In this document: one piece after another, positions 1 to 4,944 of the stretch
How the letters are laid out: every line of letters begins with the position of its first letter
Position numbering within the stretch: the stretch's first letter is position 1
Assembly (NCBI RefSeq): GCF_001854865.1
Contig: NZ_MDDW01000028.1
Span: forward strand, 27,444-33,227
DNA from: Rhizobium sp. LCM 4573
GTDB taxonomy: Bacteria > Pseudomonadota > Alphaproteobacteria > Rhizobiales > Rhizobiaceae
Direction: 5' to 3'
Length of the DNA stretch: 5,784 nt
The notes under the pieces: generated by a model
Database searches by the model: none
What the model saw: the letters and a program-made list of their open reading frames with translations, nothing else
Told to the model about the DNA's origin: nothing
Translations under genes and position numbers: made by a program

Positions 1-161
1 TCGGCAACATGATGAGCTCGGCGCAGAGCCAGTTCAACGTGCCCCTGGTCTTCGCGGGCCTGCTGATGCTGGCTGTCGAAGGTATTGCCATGTATGCACT
101 GATGGCGTGGATCGAGAAGCGTATGACCGGCTGGGCGCATCGCTCGACCATGGCGAACTGA
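1..161 (+). CDS. ABC transporter permease, C-terminal fragment (TauC/SsuC/ThiX type)
   Basis: This is the 3' end of a gene that begins upstream of the window. The reading frame starting at base 3 gives 52 residues and ends with TGA at 159-161. It begins GNMMSSAQSQFNVPLVFAGL, runs through one hydrophobic membrane helix (about residues 14-37), and closes with a basic, probably cytoplasmic tail (IEKRMTGWAHRS). The pattern of a small-residue and Gln-rich loop, then 'PLVFAGLLxL', a last helix and a basic tail is typical of BPD_transp_1 permeases in the taurine/sulfonate/hydroxymethylpyrimidine importer group. These form the inner-membrane channel of an importer with an ATPase and a periplasmic binding protein. 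The substrate cannot be told from this fragment. The neighbouring genes to the right are convergent and do not look like transporter partners, so the rest of the operon should lie to the left. The family-level call is fairly sure; the subfamily is inference. Confidence 0.72.
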   Translation, partial: GNMMSSAQSQFNVPLVFAGLLMLAVEGIAMYALMAWIEKRMTGWAHRSTMAN

Positions 162-185
162 GGAACCGATCTGGAAAATGCCACA

Positions 186-222
186 GCGGGCCGGGTTGTC
201 CCTCGTAGACAGCCCGGCCCGC
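186..222 (+). terminator. GC-rich hairpin between convergent genes
   Basis: Bases 186-199 can pair with 209-222 around a 9-base loop (200-208), giving a 14-bp stem that includes ten uninterrupted pairs (GCGGGCCGGG against CCCGGCCCGC). It lies 24 bp after the permease stop and about 190 bp beyond the stop of the convergent phosphatase operon, which fits a transcription terminator. The one imperfect pair (196/212) is a U-G wobble in plus-strand RNA but an A-C mismatch in minus-strand RNA, so the fold is slightly better for the permease transcript. No strong T-run follows on the plus side (CGCTTCCTCT). On the minus side TGTGGCATTTTCC follows, with four Ts, so two-way use is possible. Confidence 0.6.
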
Positions 223-410
223 CGCTTCCTCTCCGTCAGGTAATGAGGTTCCGGCTCTGCCGCATTCGCTAGCGCGGGAGGTCCGCCTCCGCCGAGACAT
301 CACGAACTCAACCTGAGGATAGGGAACCTGAGGCTCCGGTTGTATCCTTGGCTGGTAAGTGGAGCAGGAGAGAAAGAGGTCAAGCGGCGCTTGGCGGAAA
401 ATGGTGCGGC
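223..410. other. Non-coding gap between convergent genes
   Basis: I see no credible gene in this stretch. It holds a small GC hairpin (274-281 with 286-292, one bulged base, 4-base loop). It also holds two direct copies of AACCTGAGG (310-318 and 325-333, 15 bp apart) and a weak 5-bp stem CAAGC/GCTTG (381-385 with 389-393). On the minus strand that last stem is followed by a pyrimidine-rich run, so it could help end the phosphatase operon transcript. None of these is strong enough to name as a known element. Confidence 0.4.
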
Positions 411-950
411 TTAATCAGCTATGGCGAAGTTCGGCCGGAAGAGCGGCAGGCTGAAGGAGGCCCGGCCGTCGGTCTCCGCGCCGCGGCCGATTCCCCTGAT
501 CGCCGTCACGAGCCGTCCGCGGCGGCCGAGAATGCCGTCTCCGATCTCGATGATGCGCGGGTTCGGCGTGGCATGCGGCGCGACGGAGCGGAGGCGGGCG
601 GCCAGGGCAAAATCGTCCTCTTCTGGATGTAGCGCAAGCGCCGCGATGACGGCCGCGGCGGGCGAGCGGGAAACGCCCATCCAGCAATGGATGATGATCG
701 GCGTGCTCTGGTTCCACCCCCGCACGAAGCGGATGAGTTCCAGCACATGAGCCTCGCTCGGCGCTATCAGGTTTCCGGTTCCCGCAAAACCGATATCGTT
801 CATCGCAAGCTTCAGGTGCCGGTCCGCGGAAATTACCCCCGGCCTGTGGAAATCCTGGCGTTCTGCGATGAGGCTGACCATGTCGCGCGCGCCATGCCGG
901 ACGGCCATTTCTGCAATGCTTGCAAGCGGGCAGACGATGATGGCGCTCAT
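411..950 (-). CDS. Protein tyrosine phosphatase (CX5R family), rhizobial type
   Basis: The 179-aa protein carries the cysteine-phosphatase P-loop at residues 88-96, HCWMGVSRS. Cys89 would be the nucleophile and Arg95 the phosphate-binding arginine (CX5R), preceded by the hydrophobic strand TPIII that leads into this loop in the family. The family removes phosphate from tyrosine, or from Ser/Thr, phosphoinositides or nucleotides in dual-specificity relatives; the substrate here is unknown. No signal peptide or membrane segment is seen, so it should be cytosolic. A basic, Gly/Arg-rich tail (about residues 142-179) follows the catalytic core. The ATG overlaps the stop of the upstream HD gene (ATGA, bases 947-950), and an AAGG ribosome site lies 7 bases upstream, so translation is probably coupled. 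It is the last gene of the ygfZ operon. Domain identity is firm; the biological role is not. Confidence 0.85.
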   Translation of the reverse strand: MSAIIVCPLASIAEMAVRHGARDMVSLIAERQDFHRPGVISADRHLKLAMNDIGFAGTGNLIAPSEAHVLELIRFVRGWNQSTPIIIHCWMGVSRSPAAAVIAALALHPEEDDFALAARLRSVAPHATPNPRIIEIGDGILGRRGRLVTAIRGIGRGAETDGRASFSLPLFRPNFAIAD

Positions 951-1561
951 GACGCCGCCTTGGCGCTGCGCTCGGCTTCAAGCTCGGCAAAGCGCTCGAC
1001 AAATCGCCGCTGCGCCTCGAGCACCGGCATCGGCTCGATCGGCAGCATTTCGCGGGTGACGCCGCGGGGCTGACCGAAGAACTTACGAGCTTCCTCGACC
1101 GAAAAGCCGGCAAGCTCGGTCGCCTCGTAGAAGGCGGCCATGGCATCCGCTTTCTTGATGAGCGCCTTCAACTCCCGCGTCGGATGCGCCGGCAGGCCGA
1201 AGCGAAGATGGATCGCCGCTTCCAGGCGCTGTTCCACCGCCTTGTAGCCGCCGCCGACAACGGCCTTGAACGGCGAGATCATATCGCCGATCACATATTC
1301 CGGCGCGTCGTGCAGAAGGGTCATCAGCAGCGCCTCGGTGCCTTCGTCATTGCAGCGACGAAAGATCTCCTCCACCACCAGGCAATGCTGCGCGACCGAA
1401 AAGGCGTGGTCGCCGCGCGTCTGGCCGTTCCAGCGCGCGACACGGGCAAGCCCATGGGCGATATCGGAGATTTCCACGTCGAGCGGGGAGGGGTCTAGCA
1501 GGTCGAGCCTTCGGCCCGAGAGCATGCGTTGCCAGGCACGCGCCTTGCCGGAAATGCTCAC
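947..1561 (-). CDS. HD-domain phosphohydrolase, YfbR-like (probable 5'-nucleotidase type)
   Basis: The 204-aa protein belongs to the HD superfamily of metal-dependent phosphohydrolases. The likely metal and catalytic residues are visible in order: His59 (SVAQHCLVV), His84-Asp85 with Glu88 and Asp93 in LLHDAPEYVIGD, and Asp139 (KKADAMAAFYEA). This spacing and the 'HDAxE...GD...P.K' block resemble E. coli YfbR, a deoxynucleoside 5'-monophosphatase, and an Arg/Trp/Asn segment (RVARWNGQTR, 40-49) precedes the first His as in that family. Dephosphorylation of nucleotides is therefore the best guess but unproven. The start is GTG at 1561-1559, overlapping the ygfZ stop (GTGA). It is supported by AGAGG seven bases upstream and by recognisable sequence from residue 5 on; a later ATG at codon 13 would cut into that. 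The gene lies between ygfZ and the phosphatase with 4-bp overlaps on both sides. Confidence 0.85.
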   Translation of the reverse strand: MSISGKARAWQRMLSGRRLDLLDPSPLDVEISDIAHGLARVARWNGQTRGDHAFSVAQHCLVVEEIFRRCNDEGTEALLMTLLHDAPEYVIGDMISPFKAVVGGGYKAVEQRLEAAIHLRFGLPAHPTRELKALIKKADAMAAFYEATELAGFSVEEARKFFGQPRGVTREMLPIEPMPVLEAQRRFVERFAELEAERSAKAAS

Positions 1562-2397
1562 TGCTCGGCCTCTTGCGCCTCGGTGGGAAAGGCAAGGCCG
1601 CTCCAGGCGGGAAGCGAAAGCTCCACGGGCACATCGCCGGCAAGGACCGGCAGGCCGCGCGCAAGCGCATCTCCCACCCTATCGATGCGTACGATCGAGA
1701 GGCCCCGATCGCCGGCGACCGATCCGAGTACGCCGATGGGCTTGCCTCCGGCGGTGATTTCGCTGCCGGAGGGTGGGAGTGCCGCTTCTCCGCCTACCAG
1801 CGCCACCCGCCGCCGCGCCGTGCCGCGATGCTGCATGCGGGAGACGACTTCCTGCCCGACATAGCAACCCTTGCGGAAGGAAAGTCCGTCGGTCAGGTCC
1901 AGAAGCACGTCATGGGGAAACGCATCCTGCAGCGCGAAATCGGCTCCGGAAACGGCAATGCCGGCCTCGATCCGCAGGGCGTCGTAGGCGTCTTCCAGCC
2001 CTTCGGCATGCCTGCCCGGCGCGCGCGTCAGACGGATGCCCACCTTGCCGAACCGGGCATCGACAGTACCGTCAGCCGCGTCCTCGCCCCAGCTCACGGT
2101 GACACCTTCCTCCGCGCCGGCGGAAAGCTCGACGGCTGCCCTGAGCTTGTACATGGTCAGGCGGCGCAGGAGCCCGTCGCGTTGCTCAAGGTTGGTCTCG
2201 ATCAGGAAACCTTCGCCTTCGCGCCAGATCAGGAAGTCGAACATGATCTTGCCCTGCGGGGTCAGCAAGGCTCCGGGCCGGGCTTCGCCGGCGGGCAGAG
2301 AAACCACATCGGTCGTGATCAGGTTCTGGAGGAAATCCTCCGCATCCTTGCCGGAAAGGCGGATGAGGCTTCGCTCGGGAAGATAGGCTGTGGGCAT
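1558..2397 (-). CDS. ygfZ: Folate-binding YgfZ/GcvT-like protein
   Basis: The 279-aa protein shows the YgfZ signature KGCYVGQE at residues 176-183, with the conserved Cys178, in the setting LSFRKGCYVGQEVVSRMQHRG. The N-terminal part (SGKDAEDFLQNLITTDV, 15-31) and 'LLTPQGKIMFDFLI' (44-57) match the GcvT-like fold. In E. coli and its eukaryotic homologues (IBA57) this protein uses tetrahydrofolate to maintain or repair certain Fe-S clusters, for example in MiaB-type enzymes; it is cytosolic and is not the glycine-cleavage aminomethyltransferase. Length is usual for rhizobial members. The ATG at 2397 gives the expected N-terminus, though the upstream ribosome site is weak (CCGGA). It heads the three-gene overlapping operon and lies 73 bp after the preceding minus-strand gene, so it may also be read from further upstream. 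Confidence 0.93.
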   Translation of the reverse strand: MPTAYLPERSLIRLSGKDAEDFLQNLITTDVVSLPAGEARPGALLTPQGKIMFDFLIWREGEGFLIETNLEQRDGLLRRLTMYKLRAAVELSAGAEEGVTVSWGEDAADGTVDARFGKVGIRLTRAPGRHAEGLEDAYDALRIEAGIAVSGADFALQDAFPHDVLLDLTDGLSFRKGCYVGQEVVSRMQHRGTARRRVALVGGEAALPPSGSEITAGGKPIGVLGSVAGDRGLSIVRIDRVGDALARGLPVLAGDVPVELSLPAWSGLAFPTEAQEAEQ

Positions 2398-2470
2398 GGC
2401 ATCGATTCCGGTTCACTTGGGAAACAAGTAAGCCTTCGCGGAACCCCCGACAAGGTTTCCGCTGCCTGCC
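2398..2470 (-). other. Gap upstream of ygfZ with two small hairpins
   Basis: Two dyads occupy the leader. GCGGAACC (2438-2445) pairs with GGTTTCCGC (2454-2462), eight pairs with one bulged base and an 8-base loop. ACTTG (2415-2419) pairs with CAAGT (2425-2429) around GGAAA. The first sits just after the stop of the exported-protein gene and could be a weak or attenuating terminator, though no T-run follows it on the minus strand. The second lies 18 bases upstream of the ygfZ start. Whether ygfZ has its own promoter here is not clear from sequence. Confidence 0.35.
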
Positions 2471-3241
2471 TCAATCGCCGCCGGAAAAGAATTTCCACTG
2501 GCCGTCCGGCGTGATGCCGACACGGTAGAAATTGTAGTTGCCGGTTTCCTCCATGTTCATGAGGTCACCGGCGGTCACGATCCGCAACAGCTCCACCCGC
2601 TCGGGAGGCGTGAGGGAAGAAAGCGTCTTGCCGGCGAAGTAGGGCCAGACATAGGCCTCTTCCGGTGTCCCGGCGTCGAGGTGTACCGCGCCGGTCGAAA
2701 GGAGGTCGATGAGGATCGCCAGGATTTCCTGACCCTCCGCGTCACCCGAATAGCTCTTGAGCGCCTCGACCGGATCGTCACCCTCGCCGTTCAGCTGCGT
2801 TTGATTCGGCCCCGGATTCATGAGCGACCGCATTTTTTCGATGTCGCCCGAAGCGGCCGCTTCGATCATGAGTTCGCGCATCCGGCGCACCGGCTCGGGC
2901 AGGGCCGAAAAATCGCGGATGATTTCGACGGGAGCAGCGGTCTCGTCCGTCTGTTCGGCGGCGGGTTCGCTGCTCTCTGCCGGCTGCTCCACCGGCTCGG
3001 CCTGGGCGCGGGACCGGTTGACCAGCGGATCGGGCATCGGAATCCCCGGATTGTCGGTCTCCGCAGACGCATCGCCGGTCTGATCGCTGGCATTCGATTC
3101 GCCGGGATCTGATTCGACTGTCGGCTGCAGCTCCGAAAGCGCGAATGCGGGCGAGCTTGCGGCGAGAAGAACGACCACAGCCGTCGCGCCGAAAAGCCTC
3201 GTGAAAAGAGGGGAGGAATGCGTGTCCGCCGCGTTCCGCAT
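2471..3241 (-). CDS. Conserved exported protein of unknown function, rhizobial
   Basis: The 256-aa product starts at the ATG at 3241. GAGG lies six bases upstream, and a clear signal peptide follows: polar/basic residues 1-16, hydrophobic core about 17-30, and probable signal peptidase I cleavage after AFA at residue 34. The frame is open further upstream, but that part overlaps the 85-aa gene and is unlikely to be used. Residues about 35-107 form a low-complexity Glu/Pro/Ser/Ala/Gln-rich, probably unfolded linker. A compact domain covers about 108-256: PVRRMRELMIEAAASGDIEK, then an acidic GDDPVEALK segment, GQEILAILIDLL, HLDAGTPEEAYVWPYFAG and a C-terminal NYNFYRVGITPDGQWKFFSGGD-like end. 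I recognise this domain as a conserved exported hypothetical of Rhizobiales, with no function known to me. The product is expected in the periplasm. The gene is 16 bp downstream of the 85-aa gene, so the two are probably co-transcribed. Confidence 0.85.
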   Translation of the reverse strand: MRNAADTHSSPLFTRLFGATAVVVLLAASSPAFALSELQPTVESDPGESNASDQTGDASAETDNPGIPMPDPLVNRSRAQAEPVEQPAESSEPAAEQTDETAAPVEIIRDFSALPEPVRRMRELMIEAAASGDIEKMRSLMNPGPNQTQLNGEGDDPVEALKSYSGDAEGQEILAILIDLLSTGAVHLDAGTPEEAYVWPYFAGKTLSSLTPPERVELLRIVTAGDLMNMEETGNYNFYRVGITPDGQWKFFSGGD

Positions 3242-3257
3242 GGGAAACCTCGGCCGT

Positions 3258-3515
3258 TTACTGAATCGTGCGCTCAGGAGAAAATTCGCCTGCCAACATG
3301 CGGGTCTTGAGTGCCTCGAGCATGGCTTCCGCTCCCATTTCACCGTGGATGCGAATGGTTTCGCGCATGGCGAATGCGATTGCGGCGTCGGCAATGATTT
3401 CCGGCTCGATGCCGTCGGCCATGCCGCCGGCCCAGGCTTCCGTCTGATATTCCAAGGCAGCCTGCATCTTCTCGTGCACAATCATGTCATCGATGTCGTT
3501 GCGGCTTGTCTGCAT
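3258..3515 (-). CDS. Conserved 85-aa protein of unknown function
   Basis: This small protein (MQTSRNDIDDMIVHEKMQAA... to ...FSPERTIQ) has no signal peptide, cysteine or membrane helix and is probably a mostly helical, acidic cytosolic protein. The segment EYQTEAWAGGMADGIEPEII (22-41), followed by ADAAIAFAMRETIRIHGE, is familiar from short hypothetical proteins of rhizobia; I know of no assigned function. The ATG is backed by a good AAGGA ribosome site seven bases upstream (plus-strand 3523-3527). It precedes the exported-protein gene by 16 bp, and that gap holds the next gene's ribosome site, which indicates an operon. It is probably first in its transcript, after a 106-bp gap. Coding status is well supported by start, ribosome site and spacing; the role is open. 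Confidence 0.8.
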   Translation of the reverse strand: MQTSRNDIDDMIVHEKMQAALEYQTEAWAGGMADGIEPEIIADAAIAFAMRETIRIHGEMGAEAMLEALKTRMLAGEFSPERTIQ

Positions 3516-3621
3516 TCGTCTATCCTTCGGTGGCCCGTCAGTTACTTACTGCCCCGTTAACAACTCTACCAGCCTTTTATCAAAACGACACGGTCTGCCG
3601 AAAAAAGAGGTAAATAATCCG
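3516..3621 (-). promoter_or_regulatory. Intergenic gap, probable promoter for the 85-aa/exported-protein pair
   Basis: This gap is clearly more AT-rich than the flanking genes. On the minus strand a TTGATA box (plus-strand 3578-3583) could serve as -35 with a 17-base spacer, but the hexamer at the matching -10 place (TTAACG, 3555-3560) is poor; TAGAGT nearby is an alternative with a poor -35. A T-run (CTCTTTTTT) also follows the stop of the TIGR02301 gene, but without a convincing stem. I call a promoter here mainly because of the gap and its base composition. Confidence 0.3.
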
Positions 3622-4041
3622 CTAATTTCCGAAGCGTGCGGCGATTTCTGCAGCCAGTGTTGCGCCTTCGTTACGGTATCTTTCCTCAGCCGTACGCGCG
3701 GCCGGAGTACAGGAAGTGTGAATGGCGGCGAAAGTGCGATAGCCGCGATTGAAGGCTGCGGTCAGCTTTTCCCTGCGTTTAGGCTCGCTTGCGGTGTCGG
3801 AATCCAGCAATTTCTGCATGAATTGACGCCAGTCCGAAGCCGGCGAGCCGCACAGCGTGCGCAGATAGTGCACCGAGCCCAGGATTTCGGCAAGCCGCGA
3901 GAGCTGGTCGTCATAGGGGGCGGGCTTTTCTCCTGCCGGGGGAGGCGATTCGCCGTTGCCGGCCGATTGGGCCAAGAGGGGAGACGCCGAAAGCGCGAGG
4001 GTGAGAAGCAGGCTGGTCGGAAATTTCGGCAATCGAATCAT
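3622..4041 (-). CDS. TIGR02301/DUF2385 family secreted protein
   Basis: The 139-aa protein has a signal peptide (MIRLPKFPTSLLLTLALSAS, likely cleaved after LLA at residue 24), a short Pro/Gly-rich linker (28-42), then a helical domain. The blocks LAEILGSVHYLRTLCG (50-65), WRQFMQKLLD (71-80), FNRGYRTFAAIHTSCTPAA (97-115) and a final ERY...EGATLAAEIAARF match TIGR02301 (DUF2385), a family known essentially from Rhizobiales and of unknown function. Two cysteines, Cys64 and Cys111, lie in conserved blocks and could form a disulfide in the periplasm. Length is typical. The gene starts 36 bp after the Nudix stop on the same strand and is probably co-transcribed with it, though its ribosome site is weak (AGAGAC). 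The family call is recalled from motifs, not from a search. Confidence 0.88.
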   Translation of the reverse strand: MIRLPKFPTSLLLTLALSASPLLAQSAGNGESPPPAGEKPAPYDDQLSRLAEILGSVHYLRTLCGSPASDWRQFMQKLLDSDTASEPKRREKLTAAFNRGYRTFAAIHTSCTPAARTAEERYRNEGATLAAEIAARFGN

Positions 4042-4077
4042 GAAACGTCTCTGGCCGCGAAACGAGGGCGGTGACTT

Positions 4078-4494
4078 TTATCCTGCATCGCGCATGGCCG
4101 CCAGCATCTCGGCGCATTCGAGCACGCTCGGCGGCACCGGCAGCGTCCGGATCTCCTCGATCGAATACCATCCCGAATCGGCCGCGTCATCGGCGGCGAT
4201 GGCGTCCGTGCCCGCATCCGCCTCGACCCGGAAGACGGAGAGGAAGAAGTGGCGGTCATCGTCCTTATCGCCGTTGAGGTCGTAGGTCGCAAAAAGCACC
4301 GGATTGCGCGCCTCGATCCCGGTTTCCTCGAAGAATTCCCTGAGTGCCGTCTCTTCAGGCGTTTCACCGGGCTCCGCCCTGCCACCGGGAAAGGCGTAGA
4401 GGTCCGCCGAAGGCGGGTTCATGCGTCGGATCAGCAGAAACCTGCCGTCGCGTTCGAGAATGGCGGATGAGGCTGCTTGGGGTGAAGGGGACAT
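4078..4494 (-). CDS. Nudix hydrolase
   Basis: The 138-aa protein contains a complete Nudix box, GX5EX7REUXEEXGU, at residues 38-60: Gly38, Glu44, then REFFEETGI from 52 to 60, where Glu53, Glu56 and Glu57 would bind the divalent metal. The preceding LYAFPGG and the N-terminal strand SSAILERDGRFLLIRR fit the standard fold, and a helical C-terminus (SVLECAEMLAAMRDAG) closes it. The family cleaves nucleoside diphosphates linked to another group (sugar nucleotides, oxidised NTPs, ADP-ribose, dinucleotide polyphosphates); no residue seen here fixes the substrate. The start ATG at 4494 has only a weak ribosome site (GGA). It is preceded by AATAT, so the string TATAATG spans the start codon. The gene is divergent from the YnfA-family gene and heads a minus-strand unit with the TIGR02301 gene. 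Confidence 0.93.
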   Translation of the reverse strand: MSPSPQAASSAILERDGRFLLIRRMNPPSADLYAFPGGRAEPGETPEETALREFFEETGIEARNPVLFATYDLNGDKDDDRHFFLSVFRVEADAGTDAIAADDAADSGWYSIEEIRTLPVPPSVLECAEMLAAMRDAG

Positions 4495-4586
4495 TATATT
4501 CCGGGTATTGTCACGGTTTGCCCGTCTAGGTTACGACGCAAAGACACCCGCGAAAAGCAAAACCTGAATCGCGAGTCGGAGGTAGT
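4495..4586. promoter_or_regulatory. Divergent promoter region (Nudix / YnfA)
   Basis: Both flanking genes start outward from these 92 bases, so promoters for both directions are expected here. On the plus strand TTGTCA (4508-4513) is a fair -35, but the hexamer 17 bases on (TTACGA, 4531-4536) is a poor -10. A short dyad CGCGA (4549-4553) / TCGCG (4569-4573) lies just before the YnfA ribosome site. No alphaproteobacterial SOS box (GTTC-N7-GTTC) is visible. Confidence 0.4.
4578..4582 (+). promoter_or_regulatory. Ribosome binding site deciding the YnfA GTG start
   Basis: GGAGG lies four bases before the GTG at 4587-4589. It supports this GTG over any later start, and the translation from there ([15 protein letters not shown]) is the expected YnfA N-terminus. 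Confidence 0.75.
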
Positions 4587-4913
4587 GTGAAGACCTACGC
4601 CCTTTATGCCTTTGCCGCCCTTGCCGAAATCGCTGGCTGCTTCGCCTTCTGGGCGTGGCTTCGGCTGGAAAAGCCCATTTGGTGGCTGCTGCCGGGAATG
4701 TTTTCGCTGGCGCTCTTTGCCTGGGCGCTGGCGCTGGTGCCCGCCGAGGCGGCAGGCAGGGCGTATGCGGCCTATGGCGGCATTTACATACTGGCTTCGC
4801 TTCTCTGGCTTTGGAGCGTGGAGGGTCGCCTGCCTGACCGCTGGGATGTTGCTGGCGCTGCGCTCTGCCTGTTCGGCGCAACCGTCATTCTATTCGGGCC
4901 GCGCAGCGCTTGA
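4587..4913 (+). CDS. YnfA/UPF0060 family small membrane protein
   Basis: The 108-aa protein has four predicted membrane helices (about residues 5-25, 31-51, 62-78 and 86-104). It has the YnfA-family landmarks [17 protein letters not shown] (13-29), [17 protein letters not shown] (52-68) and a C-terminal [23 protein letters not shown]. Length is exactly that of the family (UPF0060), a distant relative of small multidrug-resistance proteins; E. coli YnfA is sometimes described as a small drug efflux protein, but its substrate in this organism is unknown. It would sit in the inner membrane, probably as a dimer. The start is GTG with a strong GGAGG site. Its stop is 31 bp before the SRAP gene on the same strand, so the two are likely co-transcribed. 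There is no evident functional link between them. Confidence 0.92.
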   Translation: MKTYALYAFAALAEIAGCFAFWAWLRLEKPIWWLLPGMFSLALFAWALALVPAEAAGRAYAAYGGIYILASLLWLWSVEGRLPDRWDVAGAALCLFGATVILFGPRSA

Positions 4914-4944
4914 CCCTGTCGGGCGCGGGTGCGATGAAAGCCGC

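Noticed and set aside
34..303. Minus-strand open frame (89 codons) across the permease end and the terminator
   Set aside because: It is low-complexity Arg/Ser/Pro sequence, antisense to the permease and running through the hairpin, with no ribosome site or family likeness.
310..333. Two direct copies of AACCTGAGG, 15 bp apart
   Set aside because: Only two 9-bp copies occur, with no associated promoter or known operator pattern; this is compatible with chance.
1573..2514. Long plus-strand open frame (313 codons) opposite ygfZ
   Set aside because: It is an antisense shadow caused by high GC; there is no recognisable domain, and ygfZ on the other strand is certain.
3242..3481. Upstream extension of the 256-aa exported protein to an ATG at 3481
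   Set aside because: It would overlap the well-supported 85-aa gene in another frame and bury the clear signal peptide; the ATG at 3241 has its own ribosome site.
4489..4499. TATAAT on the minus strand overlapping the Nudix start codon, read as a -10 box
   Set aside because: No -35 lies 16-18 bases upstream (the hexamer there is about GCAAAC), and transcripts from it would begin inside the gene. It is most likely a chance string.
4606..4944. In-frame open extension of the SRAP gene by 113 codons upstream, overlapping the YnfA-family gene
   Set aside because: The SRAP family needs Cys2 as N-terminal nucleophile (MCGRF), and the overlapped frame encodes an Arg/Pro-rich shadow of the membrane-protein gene.
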